A stretch of 64,000 nucleotides of DNA from Bacillota bacterium (lineage in GTDB: Bacteria; Bacillota; Clostridia; Acetivibrionales; DSM-1351), in NCBI GenBank assembly GCA_023391425.1, contig JAEWAX010000129.1:1-64000 (forward strand). Reading direction: 5' to 3'. Both the position numbers and the translations under genes were made by a program. Under the pieces are notes generated by a model that made no database searches, was not told where the DNA came from, and was given only the letters and a program-made list of their open reading frames with translations. Each line of letters begins with the position of its first letter. The stretch's first letter is position 1. Of this stretch, positions 17,776 through 27,121 are shown in pieces.

Positions 17776-18858
17776 CTATCGACCCAACTTATCTGCTGTA
17801 AGTATTGCAGCGTATACATCTTTAGCCGTTACTGGGAAAGGCATATTGTGTATAGTCTCTTCAGGAGCTGTTGCCGCAATTGCTACCTTCATTATCTTTT
17901 CTTCTGTAACTTCTACTATTCCAAGGTCTTTAAGACAAGTTGGTAATCCAAGGGCTTTACAATATTCTATAATATTTGTCAGCTCTTCCTCTGGTGAATT
18001 CTCTAGCACAAGGTGTACAATTGTACCAAAGGCTACCTTCTCACCATGCATATGATGATGTGTATCTTCAAGAACAGTAAGTCCATCATGTATTGCATGA
18101 GCAGCTGCTAAGCCACTACTTTCAAATCCAAGTCCACTTAGAAGAATGTTTGCTTCTACAATATTCTCAAGAGCCTGTGTTACAACCCTCATTTCACATG
18201 CTGCCTTTGCCTTTAAGGAATCCTCCATCAAGGTTTCGAAGCAAGTTGTTGCCAAAGCAAATGCGGCCTTTGTACTTTTGCCTCCTGGCATATTGTTAGC
18301 ACCGGATCTGATACATGCTCTTGCCTCAAAGAATGTTGATAGCGCATCGCCCATACCAGCAACGAGAAATCTTGCAGGTGCTTTAGCTATTATACCTGTA
18401 TCTACTAAAACAAGATCAGGATTTTTTTGTAAGTGGAAATATTCTACGAATTCGTGTTTTTCATTATATACAATAGCAAGTTTACTTGTTGGTGCATCTG
18501 TTGATGCAATTGTTGGGACAATGATTACTGGCAGTTTTGAAAGAAAAGATGCAGCTTTTGCAGTATCTAGTGCTTTTCCGCCGCCGAGACCAATAAATAC
18601 TCCGCAATTATTTTCTGCAGCAAGCTTTCTCATTCTATCAATTTCGGCCTTGGTACATTCCTCACCAAATTCTCCATAAACTAAAACAACTGAGTCCTTT
18701 TCTATTGTTTTATCAAGATAATTCTGTACCCTTTCCTGGTCTACCTTAGATGCTACAAGCAATGCTCTGTTTGAAAACTCATTTACATAGGTTCCTAGAT
18801 TATACAGTTCGTCTTCTCCCTGTACATATTTTGATGGTGAAATCATTATTTTTTTCAT
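17776..18858 (-). CDS. gldA: Glycerol dehydrogenase, GldA family
   Basis: This 360-residue iron/zinc dehydrogenase has GLGGGKALDTAKA for NAD and metal ligands in GMGDALSTFFEA and in AIHDGLTVLEDTHHHMHGEK. It interconverts glycerol and dihydroxyacetone. The ATG at 18858 is preferred to a TTG nine bases earlier that sits directly on the AAGGAG. First of three genes, followed by dhaK and dhaL. It may oxidise the glycerol released from sulfoquinovosyl glycerol, feeding DhaKL. Reduction of sulfolactaldehyde by this enzyme is a possible alternative. Confidence 0.88.
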   Translation of the reverse strand: MKKIMISPSKYVQGEDELYNLGTYVNEFSNRALLVASKVDQERVQNYLDKTIEKDSVVLVYGEFGEECTKAEIDRMRKLAAENNCGVFIGLGGGKALDTAKAASFLSKLPVIIVPTIASTDAPTSKLAIVYNEKHEFVEYFHLQKNPDLVLVDTGIIAKAPARFLVAGMGDALSTFFEARACIRSGANNMPGGKSTKAAFALATTCFETLMEDSLKAKAACEMRVVTQALENIVEANILLSGLGFESSGLAAAHAIHDGLTVLEDTHHHMHGEKVAFGTIVHLVLENSPEEELTNIIEYCKALGLPTCLKDLGIVEVTEEKIMKVAIAATAPEETIHNMPFPVTAKDVYAAILTADKLGR

Positions 18859-19123
18859 ATTTAACAACTCCTTTAATTATTATTATTGACTAATTCTAGT
18901 TCAATTATAATTTATGGGGTTGTTTATAACTTGCACTTTATGGCATTATTATTGTAAAAAAGAGAGTTTTTTAGAAAAAATCAATAGTAAATTTAAGCTA
19001 TGATAGTAATTTTCAGCACTATTTTTTGTGCGAATTAACTAAAATGCTTTAATATTTTTTGCTTGAGTTGTCTAAAATGCTTAACTAATATTATCAATGA
19101 GCTTATGTTGACTGACTAATGAG
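18859..19123 (-). promoter_or_regulatory. Control region of the gldA operon with two 33-bp direct repeats
   Basis: Two adjacent direct repeats occupy 19017-19049 and 19050-19082. Both contain ATTTTTTG and CTAAAATGCTT at the same spacing (plus-strand reading). A 33-base period is about three helical turns, typical of paired AraC-type operators. A leftward TATAAT at 18910-18905 lacks a good -35 box, as expected for an activated promoter. The AraC/PocR gene lies immediately upstream. Confidence 0.6.
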
Positions 19124-20122
19124 TTAGCTGTTTCTATATGCAGAAGGTGTAACTCCTTCAATTTTCTTGAACACCTTAAGAAAATATCCGCTATCCTCAA
19201 AACCTAAATCAAGAGCAATATTAGTAATAGGTGCATTAGATTTTTTGAGTCTTTCTTTAGCATGTTTAATACGTATTTTATTAATATAGTTTGCAAAGTT
19301 GTCTTCCATTACTCTGTTAAAAAGCTTACTAAAATAGCTGGAGCTAATATTACATAGGCTAGCCATGCTATCTAAGCTTATATTAAGAGCATAGTTTTTC
19401 TCTATATATTCTAAAGCAGGACGTAATATTATGTTTAGATTTTGACCTCTAATACCAAGTGAATCCTTTTGCTCATTATGGCTATCACTTCTATCAGTTA
19501 TCGTATTTACTGCTATATTATCGGTATTAGAATTTTTTAATTCTATCCCATTTTCCGGTGATATATTTTCATCATTCAGATTTATTTTTAATACTGCTTC
19601 TTCTACAATGTAGTTACAAATATTATATATCATCGTAGCAATAGCCTTTATTTTCTGAAGTTTCATTACATGAAGCTTACTATATAAGCTAGCAAGGTCA
19701 TCTTCACTAATAATATCTGAGATATTTGTTTTTGTACTGGTTATTTTTTCTAGTGATTCCTTCTCGCTATCATTTTCAACGAGAACTTGTCCACCCATTA
19801 CCGCACCTAAGTATTGTCCATCTACAGCTATAGGTATTGCAAAATCAACTATTCCAATATGACATAGATAAATATAGGGTTGGTTTAGGCGTGTAGCCTC
19901 TAAGCCACCTCTCGAATCGCATTTTTCACAAATTTTTGAATATTCAGGATGTGCTCTGACAGCTTTACATAGTTCAGTACATCTACTATGCTTTGTAATT
20001 GGCTTGCCTTTGTAATCAACTGTTATAATAGCCATATCTGTTGCTTCTGCAATTGAATCTTGAATATTTCTATAATTATTTGCGTTAATTATATAGTCTA
20101 AATCCAACATGTTTTTTTTCAA
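19124..20122 (-). CDS. AraC-family regulator with N-terminal PocR sensor domain
   Basis: This protein has about 332 residues. Residues 10-150 form a PocR-type ligand domain with clustered cysteines (CTELCK, CEKCDSRGG, LCHIG); the last 100 residues carry two AraC helix-turn-helix motifs (ISLDSMASLCNISSSYFSKL, ITNIALDLGFEDSGYFLKVF). The TTG at 20122 is chosen because GGAGG lies seven bases before it. PocR domains sense small diols and related compounds. Its place before gldA-dhaK-dhaL suggests it activates that operon in answer to dihydroxyacetone, glycerol or a C3 sulfonate. Confidence 0.85.
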   Translation of the reverse strand: MKKNMLDLDYIINANNYRNIQDSIAEATDMAIITVDYKGKPITKHSRCTELCKAVRAHPEYSKICEKCDSRGGLEATRLNQPYIYLCHIGIVDFAIPIAVDGQYLGAVMGGQVLVENDSEKESLEKITSTKTNISDIISEDDLASLYSKLHVMKLQKIKAIATMIYNICNYIVEEAVLKINLNDENISPENGIELKNSNTDNIAVNTITDRSDSHNEQKDSLGIRGQNLNIILRPALEYIEKNYALNISLDSMASLCNISSSYFSKLFNRVMEDNFANYINKIRIKHAKERLKKSNAPITNIALDLGFEDSGYFLKVFKKIEGVTPSAYRNS

Positions 20123-20357
20123 AACAAGCCCTCCTCTTTCGTATACTATCATTCTCTAGCATAATAATAACATAGTGTATTCCAAATTATAATACAATTC
20201 TTATGCTAATTTGCATCTAAAATATGGTATTCCTATATTTTAAATATGAAATGGCATTATATATTTATACTATTTGCCTATTAGAGTATTAAATTTGTGA
20301 GCTAAAAAATAGTATTTGAGTAGGCAGCAACAAGATAATTCAGATATATATTGACAA

Positions 20358-21266
20358 TTACTTCTCAGGAGCACGCGTAAAACCTTCCCCTAGCACTTCC
20401 TTGACATCCGCTAAAATCATAAATGCATTCTTATCTATATCCTGTACAATCTCTTTAAGCTGCTGTATTTGTGTTCTTGCTACCACACATAGAAGCACAT
20501 TTTTGTCTTTTCCTGAATAAACACCCCTCCCTTTAAGTTCTGTTACTCCTCTATCCAATTCAACCAATAGTCTCTTTGAAATTTCATCCTGCTTTTCTGA
20601 TATTATAAGTATAGCTCTCGAGTAATCCAGGCCTGCCACCATTGCATCAATTACTTTTGTCGTAATAAATAAACTAACAAAGGAATATAGTCCAATTAAT
20701 ACACTATTGAAAGCGATAATAGCGAATAGTATTATCGCAGCGTCTATCCATAATAGTATCTGACCTAGTGTCATGTTTTTCAACGGCTTATTTAGAAGCT
20801 TAGCTGCTAGTTCAGTCCCCCCAGTAGTAGCGTCCATCTTTAATACAATACCTAATCCAATGCCACTTAAAAATCCACCAATTATGCTATAAAGCAAAAT
20901 GTCAGGTGCTGACCCAGCTGACCCTCCAGTAACCAGCAAATTATTTGCAAAGTTCGCCATGTAGGTTTCGGTAATGTCAATGATAACAGAAAGAATTATT
21001 GTTCCATAAATTGTTCTAATGAAGAATCTTTTACCTATATACTTGAAACCTAATAAAAACAGCGGTACATTTATTACAAGCATAGTGATTCCAATTGGTA
21101 ATTTTTCATTACTTAAATAGAATAGTACTGTAGCTAATCCGCTCAATCCACCCGGTGCTATCTTGTAAGGAACAAGGAACATGTTTATAGCCAATGCAGT
21201 AATTCCTGCCCCGATTGTTATTAAAATGTATACCTTTAAAAAAATAAGTAATTTCTTGAATTTCAA
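20358..21266 (-). CDS. YitT-family membrane protein (first of two)
   Basis: This 302-residue DUF161/YitT protein has five or six membrane helices and a C-terminal cytoplasmic DUF2179 domain of about 80 residues (GVYSGKDKNVLLCVVARTQIQ). A TTG start at 21266 is used, with GGGGG ten bases upstream. Function is unknown for the family. A paralogue lies at 54792. Its neighbours show no link to the sulfosugar genes. Confidence 0.85.
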   Translation of the reverse strand: MKFKKLLIFLKVYILITIGAGITALAINMFLVPYKIAPGGLSGLATVLFYLSNEKLPIGITMLVINVPLFLLGFKYIGKRFFIRTIYGTIILSVIIDITETYMANFANNLLVTGGSAGSAPDILLYSIIGGFLSGIGLGIVLKMDATTGGTELAAKLLNKPLKNMTLGQILLWIDAAIILFAIIAFNSVLIGLYSFVSLFITTKVIDAMVAGLDYSRAILIISEKQDEISKRLLVELDRGVTELKGRGVYSGKDKNVLLCVVARTQIQQLKEIVQDIDKNAFMILADVKEVLGEGFTRAPEK

Positions 21267-21449
21267 TATATATCAACCCCCAGTCTTATTATATAAAAAA
21301 AGCAAATAAATAAAACATATATTAATTAATATATGTCTTTTATTATTATATAAACATTTATTTCTCATTCAATCTCAAGGTCTGCCATTATTGACAAATA
21401 AAAATGTATAATCTAAACTGTAGAAGTGTATTGAAACTCAATTTAAATC

Positions 21450-21464
21450 TAAGAACTCTATTTA
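21450..21464 (+). repeat. Hairpin-tail element, tail only
   Basis: AAGAACTCTATTTAA matches the conserved tail of the dispersed element at 13 of 15 positions. A recognisable hairpin is missing before it. It lies in the space between divergent yitT and the WecG/TagA gene, 28 bases before the latter. Confidence 0.4.
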
Positions 21465-21491
21465 ACGCCGTTATCTGGCCATGGAGGTTAT

Positions 21492-22238
21492 ATGAGAAAA
21501 CTAGTAAGTATTGCAGGAATAAATATAGATGACATAACTATGGATCAAGCTGTTGAGAGAGTTTATGATTTTATCTCTTCCAGTGAAAATCATTCAATAT
21601 ATACGCCTAATGCTGAAATAATGATGGATGGTATAACAAATAAAGACCTAAAAAAAGTGTTGAATAATGCTGATATGCTTGTAGCTGATGGTGCTGGAGT
21701 TGTTTTAGCCTCTAAAATTCTAGGTAAAGAGGTAACCCAAAAGGTTTCAGGGTTTGATTTAGCAAAAAACCTACTTGCCGCCTCCACTAAAAAACCAATT
21801 AAGTTCTTTCTTTTTGGTGGTGGTCCAGGAATAGCTGAAAAGGCACATGCAAACATTATTTGCGACTATCCAGATGCTCAAGTTGTAGGAACTAGAAATG
21901 GTTATTTTACAGCAGACGATGAAGAAGAAATAATAAATCAAATTAATAAATCTGGAGCAGATGTACTTTTTGTATGCTTAGGAGCCCCAAAACAAGAGTT
22001 ATGGATTGATTCCAACAAAGATAAGCTTAAAGTTAAAGCCTGTTTGGGTGTTGGAGGAACTCTAGATGTTTTAGCTGGAAATGTAAAGTTGGCACCGGAC
22101 TTTTTCAGAAATCATGGCCTAGAGTGGTTATACAGACTATACAGAGAACCTCGCCGTTTCAAAAGAATGCTTCGCCTACCAAAATTCATTCTGTATGTTC
22201 TAATAGTCCGAATTGGTTTAGTAAAAGTAAAGAAGTAA
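21492..22238 (+). CDS. WecG/TagA/CpsF-family glycosyltransferase
   Basis: This 248-residue GT26 enzyme has the signatures TPNAEIMMDGI, DGAGVVLASKILG, LFGGGPGIAEKA and VCLGAPKQELWI. Relatives transfer N-acetylmannosaminuronic acid or N-acetylmannosamine to lipid-linked GlcNAc in wall teichoic acid or secondary polymer synthesis at the inner membrane face. GGAGG stands four bases before ATG. It is a lone rightward gene; the pyruvyl transferase at 29681 may act on the same class of polymer. Confidence 0.88.
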   Translation: MRKLVSIAGINIDDITMDQAVERVYDFISSSENHSIYTPNAEIMMDGITNKDLKKVLNNADMLVADGAGVVLASKILGKEVTQKVSGFDLAKNLLAASTKKPIKFFLFGGGPGIAEKAHANIICDYPDAQVVGTRNGYFTADDEEEIINQINKSGADVLFVCLGAPKQELWIDSNKDKLKVKACLGVGGTLDVLAGNVKLAPDFFRNHGLEWLYRLYREPRRFKRMLRLPKFILYVLIVRIGLVKVKK

Positions 22239-22251
22239 GGAGAGACTTTCA

Positions 22252-22316
22252 CAGAACCATATCGGATACAATATAGTTCAAAGATATAATAGTACTTCCA
22301 TACAAACTTATATCAA
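22252..22316 (+). repeat. Dispersed ~70-bp intergenic repeat, copy 2
   Basis: Partner of the copy at 8053-8124: same order of blocks (CGGATACAATA, AATAGTACTTC, ACAAACTTATATCAA) with 7 fewer bases in the middle. It also fills the gap between two convergent genes. Confidence 0.6.
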
Positions 22317-22322
22317 CAAACA

Positions 22323-24197
22323 CTATTTTATCTTTTTACCTGTTATCTTTTCTATTAATTGAACAGATGCGTAGTATACTTCAGGGTATTGTAATACTTT
22401 TTTATTTTTAAGCTTTAGTTGTAGTGTCTCATCAATTAAGCCTTGTTTGCATGCCTCAGAATAATAATTCTGAGTTACACTTGTCTGTCCATCCATCTCA
22501 AATAAAATCTTTGCAAATAATTCCTTTGTCAGTGGTTCACTTGTTATATGCTGTCTTATTCTAACATCAAAACTATAGTTATATGCACTTTTTGAAGTTC
22601 TTGGTACTCCATTGAGTATAATATAAGCAAAATCCTCACTTTTAGCATCTTTTTCAAGTCTAAAATCATTTGTAATTCCTGCACTTAATAGGCCTAAGTT
22701 ATTGAGTTTTTCGATATATGGGTAGCTCCAATTATCTGTCAAACTAGAGAACTCTTCTTTTATATCTGACATATATACTCCAAGTTTTCTTAAGATTCTC
22801 TCTACTTCTAATTGGACATCAAGATTATTATCTTCTGCGATTACAGGGAGTTCCATATTTTTAGAAATACTATAGGCCGCTATAATACCTGCTGCATACC
22901 CTGTACCAATAATGCTAGAATTTGAACTTATTGCAGTTTGTACTAATGATGAACAGGATGCTTTATCCCCAGTCATTAAAACATTGTCAAGTCCTTGTGG
23001 TATCAATGATCGCAATGGCATATAAAAAATCTTTGGGTTACAAAGTAAATATCCATTACCATCACTTAATGTCAATGTAACTGGTCTAGATGCAGTACTA
23101 ATTCTGTCACTAAATCTCTTACCAACAAGAACATCTGTCAGTGTAAGAGAATAACTGCCTTTGAAGTGATAAGGTGAAGGCATATAAAACTCATCTGCAA
23201 CTTTCACATCACTAGCATTTTTAAATTGATCAATATTCAGCTTTAAATAATTGTAGAAATCAACGCATACCTTGGACGCTTTTTTATATTCAGCCTCCAC
23301 CTGTTTTTTATCGCTTAAATCAACATTGCCCACTGTTACACTTTGAACGATAACCCTTGAATCGCCCTGGTCTGTTATGTTTAAGCCTTCAATTGAAATG
23401 TCTCTGTCACCAGTTTTATAACTTTTGATAAGACTATTTACCATTGTCCCTTGGTTCTTTATCATTTCCTCAAGTAGTTTATAATCTACGCCTGTAGCCA
23501 TAAAACCAAGCTTAACTGGTGGGTATAGACCTTCTATTCCAATATCGCTATAGCCTAAACTATATGACACATTGCACTTTCGTAATATATCACCATTCTT
23601 TGTTGCATCAATATATCTTTTTGATTTAATATTTTTTTCGTCTTGTCCTACTTTTAAATTTATGCCAGTTACTTTTTCCTTTTCGTATGCTACATTTGTA
23701 ATCTCAGCATCATAAAATACTGTTAGATTTTTCTCATCTGCTACCATTTTATTTATTGCTTTAACATAATTTTCTATATTATAGCCTTCCCCTGCATTAT
23801 GTGTAATCTCTTTAAATATATCAGCACTGACATGAGTTCCAGTAGGAGAAGTATCTTGTGACCAGTTTACATTGTATGTTTTTTTAATCTCGTCGCCCAA
23901 ATCCTTTGACGAACAAACCAATAGTGTTTTGGCACCTACCCTTGCAGAGCCAATAGCAGCACTAATCCCATCTAGTCCATCACCAATTATAGCAACATCA
24001 TAACTGTTATTATCAGACATAGAACCCAAATTACTAAAAGTATAATCTTCACCAACTTCAAAATAATAATCCTTATTTATCATAGGTTTTATGGCAAAAA
24101 AGAATATAACAAGTACTATTACTAGAATGATTGAAAGTCTAATCAGTATATCTATTCTTTTTTGACGTTTAGTTAGTGGGGTAGAATTTTTTTTCAT
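22323..24197 (-). CDS. Membrane-anchored FAD-dependent oxidoreductase
   Basis: This 624-residue protein has one N-terminal membrane helix (about residues 20-40) and then a Rossmann dinucleotide motif, G72-D-G74-L-D-G77. A long flavoprotein body of the FAD_oxidored type follows, with GTGYAAGIIAAYSISK near residue 425. The last 160 residues look like a separate helical region. The polarity of the helix suggests the flavin domain is outside the cell. Substrate unknown. It is transcribed alone, convergent with the glycosyltransferase gene. The flavoprotein call is sure; the topology is inferred. Confidence 0.75.
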   Translation of the reverse strand: MKKNSTPLTKRQKRIDILIRLSIILVIVLVIFFFAIKPMINKDYYFEVGEDYTFSNLGSMSDNNSYDVAIIGDGLDGISAAIGSARVGAKTLLVCSSKDLGDEIKKTYNVNWSQDTSPTGTHVSADIFKEITHNAGEGYNIENYVKAINKMVADEKNLTVFYDAEITNVAYEKEKVTGINLKVGQDEKNIKSKRYIDATKNGDILRKCNVSYSLGYSDIGIEGLYPPVKLGFMATGVDYKLLEEMIKNQGTMVNSLIKSYKTGDRDISIEGLNITDQGDSRVIVQSVTVGNVDLSDKKQVEAEYKKASKVCVDFYNYLKLNIDQFKNASDVKVADEFYMPSPYHFKGSYSLTLTDVLVGKRFSDRISTASRPVTLTLSDGNGYLLCNPKIFYMPLRSLIPQGLDNVLMTGDKASCSSLVQTAISSNSSIIGTGYAAGIIAAYSISKNMELPVIAEDNNLDVQLEVERILRKLGVYMSDIKEEFSSLTDNWSYPYIEKLNNLGLLSAGITNDFRLEKDAKSEDFAYIILNGVPRTSKSAYNYSFDVRIRQHITSEPLTKELFAKILFEMDGQTSVTQNYYSEACKQGLIDETLQLKLKNKKVLQYPEVYYASVQLIEKITGKKIK

Positions 24198-24241
24198 TTT
24201 AATTATTTATTCCTTTTTCTTGCTTAATTTTATTATACAAA

Positions 24242-24281
24242 AAAAGAAGCTCAACTATGTTATCGTCATTTAGCTTCTTTT
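24242..24281 (-). terminator. Terminator after the alr-endoAI-endoA region
   Basis: AAAAGAAGCT and AGCTTCTTTT form a 10-bp stem with T-runs on either side, downstream of the leftward 187-residue membrane protein gene. Confidence 0.7.
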
Positions 24282-24351
24282 TCTTAATATTTGTATTAAT
24301 GTTATTACATTATTCTTGTAAAGTTTAAAACAAACTTTTGCTTGACAAATC

Positions 24352-24915
24352 CTACTTTATAGTATAAATGCCTTTAATCATAATGTCAGCATCAGCTTTA
24401 GCAATGATTCCTCTTCCATCAGCTTTTGGAACTAAAAGAAGCTGATTGTCTGGAATAATGACACCATTTGGAATATCTTTTCCAGAGATTAAGTTTGATA
24501 ATCCCCCAGTTGCAGTACTTGAAACATATGCGGTAACTCTATTTTTATTTCTAACAATAATTTCTGTGCTTGCGCCACCTATCAAGGTTTTACCTGCAGG
24601 AAGCTTAATAATTTTAAACACCATGCTATCCTTTACAGTAGCTAATTCATTTTGTGTATCAGTTAATTTCTTTTCAAGCTCTGTTTGTGCAGACATACCT
24701 GCAATTTGTTTTTTTAGTTCTTCGTTAGAACTCTGTATTAAGTTCTTTATTTCAATTTCCTTAGCATCTATGTAAGTCGTGTCATATATTTTCGGGCCAC
24801 TGTCTGTTTGGGCTTTAACAACTGGAGCAAACTTTAATAATACTAAAACACATATTATAATACCTATAATAATGACATGCTTCTTTTCTATTTTACTCAG
24901 TAATATTTTCATCAA
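24352..24915 (-). CDS. Single-pass membrane protein of unknown function
   Basis: This 187-residue protein has a short basic N-terminus, a membrane helix at about residues 15-32, a predicted coiled coil (residues 50-90) and a beta-rich C-terminal domain (IIRLPAG-type strands, NGVIIPDNQLLLVPKADGRG). I do not recognise a named family. The C-terminal part should lie outside the membrane. It follows endoA by 27 bases and probably shares its transcript. Confidence 0.6.
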   Translation of the reverse strand: MMKILLSKIEKKHVIIIGIIICVLVLLKFAPVVKAQTDSGPKIYDTTYIDAKEIEIKNLIQSSNEELKKQIAGMSAQTELEKKLTDTQNELATVKDSMVFKIIKLPAGKTLIGGASTEIIVRNKNRVTAYVSSTATGGLSNLISGKDIPNGVIIPDNQLLLVPKADGRGIIAKADADIMIKGIYTIK

Positions 24916-24942
24916 ACATTCCCCTTTGTAAAAAATTATCTA

Positions 24943-25290
24943 TCATTCGGAAAGCCCGAAGCTTACTTCTAAGGCATTATTTACTTTTATCATTAATTCG
25001 TCATCTAAATGTCCGATTTTCTCTCTTAGACGTTTTTTATCAATGGTCCTTATTTGTTCAAGCAAAATAACAGAATCCTTTGCAAGACCATATTCTAAAG
25101 CACCTATTTCTATATGAGTTGGCAGCTTCGCTTTATTGATCTGAGAAGTAATTGCAGCAGCAATTACAGTAGGACTATATTTGTTTCCAACATCATTCTG
25201 AATAATTAGAACAGGTCGAACACCGCCCTGTTCTGAGCCAATTACTGGGCTCAGATCTGCATAATAAATATCTCCTCTTTTTATTACCAC
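24943..25290 (-). CDS. ndoA: EndoA/MazF-type endoribonuclease toxin
   Basis: This 115-residue protein begins with the family hallmark [29 protein letters not shown] and ends as B. subtilis EndoA does. It cleaves single-stranded RNA at short specific sites. It overlaps the antitoxin gene by 7 bases and follows alanine racemase, the same order as alr-ndoAI-ndoA in Bacillus, so it is the conserved chromosomal module rather than a mobile one. Confidence 0.95.
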   Translation of the reverse strand: MVIKRGDIYYADLSPVIGSEQGGVRPVLIIQNDVGNKYSPTVIAAAITSQINKAKLPTHIEIGALEYGLAKDSVILLEQIRTIDKKRLREKIGHLDDELMIKVNNALEVSFGLSE

Positions 25291-25568
25291 GTTTCCTCCA
25301 TCTCCCTAAGCCTTTCCTCATATCTGCACTGCTGTTGATTATCAGCTTCAAGGCAATCCTCAGCTAACCCCAAATTTATTACAGCCATTTCCTCATAGCC
25401 AATCCTCATTTTATCCCTCAATTCAATCTTGTGCTTTTCCCTTATATAGAGATTCATCGCTTCCCGAACCAGCATACTCCTATTGGTTTTCTCATTGGAA
25501 ACCATGTTATCTAATTCCTCAAGTAAATTGTCAGGAATACTAATCAATATCTTTTTATATTGACCCAA
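25284..25568 (-). CDS. ndoAI: EndoAI ribbon-helix-helix antitoxin
   Basis: This protein of about 94 residues has an N-terminal CopG-type ribbon-helix-helix ([19 protein letters not shown]) and a C-terminal toxin-binding tail. A TTG at 25568 is chosen as start because GGTGGGGG lies seven bases before it; the longer reading frame to 25637 runs into a repeat element and has no site. It neutralises the EndoA product and probably represses the pair. Confidence 0.9.
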   Translation of the reverse strand: MGQYKKILISIPDNLLEELDNMVSNEKTNRSMLVREAMNLYIREKHKIELRDKMRIGYEEMAVINLGLAEDCLEADNQQQCRYEERLREMEETW

Positions 25569-25629
25569 TTTATAACCCCCACCCTCTAATAAGCCATGTA
25601 ATAATACTATATTTATCTGATCCCAAAAG

Positions 25630-25675
25630 ATAAACATAGTTCTTGGTTTCAGTTGGTGTTTTTACTCCATCTGAA
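25630..25675 (-). repeat. Hairpin-tail element between alr and endoAI
   Basis: On the minus strand TTCAGATGGAG pairs with CACCAACTGAA around a 6-base loop, with the internal mismatch at the sixth pair (A-A) seen in the other copies, then the tail AAGAACTATGTTTAT. It lies just before the antitoxin start. Confidence 0.7.
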
Positions 25676-25777
25676 CTTCAAACAATACATAAACATCAGT
25701 ACATGTATAAAAATATTATAAACTTAAACGAATACAGGGTCAAATTAAATTTATGTTACTCAAACCCTGCAAGTCGC

Positions 25778-26947
25778 TTATATCAGGTAGTTCAGAATTT
25801 TGGAAATTTTACCATCCTGAATAAAAGCTCTTGGTATTCGCTTCCCCACGTTGCATACTAATTCATAATTTATCATACCTATTGACTGTGCAACATCCTC
25901 AGCAGTTATTATATTATCTCCTTGTGCACCAATAAGCACCACCTCATCACCAACTTCAACATCACAATTTAAGTCTGTAACATCTACCATACATTGATCC
26001 ATACATATTCTTCCAACTACCGGTGCATATTGTCCATGTATAAGCACCTTTCCCTTATTGCTCAACATCCTAGAATACCCATCAGCATACCCAATAGGGA
26101 TAGTAGCGATTCTTGAGGGACGATGTGTAGTAAAAATTCTTCCATAGCTTATAGAAGTATTCTTCTCCACATCTTTAACTAATATTACATTTGCTTTTAG
26201 AGTCATTGCAGGTTTTAAATCAATTTTCGTCTTGTCGACATCTTCAGATGGGTACATACCATATAATATTATACCCGGGCGAACCATATCAAGATGCATC
26301 TCAGGATATTCAATAATACCTCCGCTGTTTGTGCAATGCTTAACTGGGATATGTATTCCGATTCTCTGAAGCTCACTGCATATACTCATAAATCGTTCAA
26401 ATTGAGTCAATGTATACTCTCGATCCTTCTCATCTGCAGTGGCAAAATGTGTAAACAGTCCTTCAATAATTATATTTGGCAGATGGTTTATCTCAATAAC
26501 ATTCTTGACTGCACTGTAACCTGGCAAAAATCCTATTCTTGACATACCTGTATCAATCTTTATATGAATTTTTACCTTCTTGCCCTGCTTTACTGCTTCA
26601 TCCGACAATGCCTGTGCTAACTCATGGCTATAAACAGATTGTGTCACATCATTCTCAATTATTTCGCTCGCTCTAATTGGATCGGTATAACCGAGAATAA
26701 GTATTGGTGCACTTATCCCATTTCTACGCAGCTGAATTGCCTCATCCAGCATTGAAACTGCAAGCCTAGTAGCACCATTGTCCAGGAGTGTCTTAGCAAC
26801 CTCCATAACTCCATGTCCATATGCATCAGCCTTAACTACCCCCATTATTTCTGCACTCTTGTTTGTAAATCTTCTAATCTCACGAATATTATGAGCAATG
26901 TTATCTAAGTTAATCTCAGCCCATGCTCTGTTTAGTTTATAATCCAT
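25778..26947 (-). CDS. alr: Alanine racemase
   Basis: This 389-residue PLP enzyme makes D-alanine for peptidoglycan. The PLP lysine is in VVKADAYGHG near the N-terminus and the second catalytic Tyr is in SYGRIFTTHRP. The ATG at 26947 was chosen; an alternative TTG lies 18 bases earlier. Downstream are the EndoAI-EndoA genes, upstream NAD(P)H-hydrate repair, an order conserved in many Firmicutes. Confidence 0.95.
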   Translation of the reverse strand: MDYKLNRAWAEINLDNIAHNIREIRRFTNKSAEIMGVVKADAYGHGVMEVAKTLLDNGATRLAVSMLDEAIQLRRNGISAPILILGYTDPIRASEIIENDVTQSVYSHELAQALSDEAVKQGKKVKIHIKIDTGMSRIGFLPGYSAVKNVIEINHLPNIIIEGLFTHFATADEKDREYTLTQFERFMSICSELQRIGIHIPVKHCTNSGGIIEYPEMHLDMVRPGIILYGMYPSEDVDKTKIDLKPAMTLKANVILVKDVEKNTSISYGRIFTTHRPSRIATIPIGYADGYSRMLSNKGKVLIHGQYAPVVGRICMDQCMVDVTDLNCDVEVGDEVVLIGAQGDNIITAEDVAQSIGMINYELVCNVGKRIPRAFIQDGKISKILNYLI

Positions 26948-27121
26948 TTCAAATTCTGCCCCCAAAATTTTATCTCTGTAAGTTCTCTAAATATGTGTAA
27001 TATACCCTCTGTTTCTAGTATATCCAAATTATATTTTTTGAAAACATATTAATTAATAAAATATTATCAATATAATTTTTATTTGATAATCTAAATTTTT
27101 TTCAGTATGTTTTTTATTATA

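Noticed and set aside
16122..18858. Plain glycerol fermentation operon unrelated to the sulfosugar genes
   Set aside because: Not fully excluded, since gldA-dhaKL occurs alone in many bacteria. Rejected as the only reading because glycerol and dihydroxyacetone are both expected products of sulfoquinovosyl glycerol breakdown and the operons are adjacent.
24943..25568. Mobile toxin-antitoxin module
   Set aside because: The alr-antitoxin-toxin order is the conserved chromosomal arrangement of Firmicutes, with no signs of transfer.
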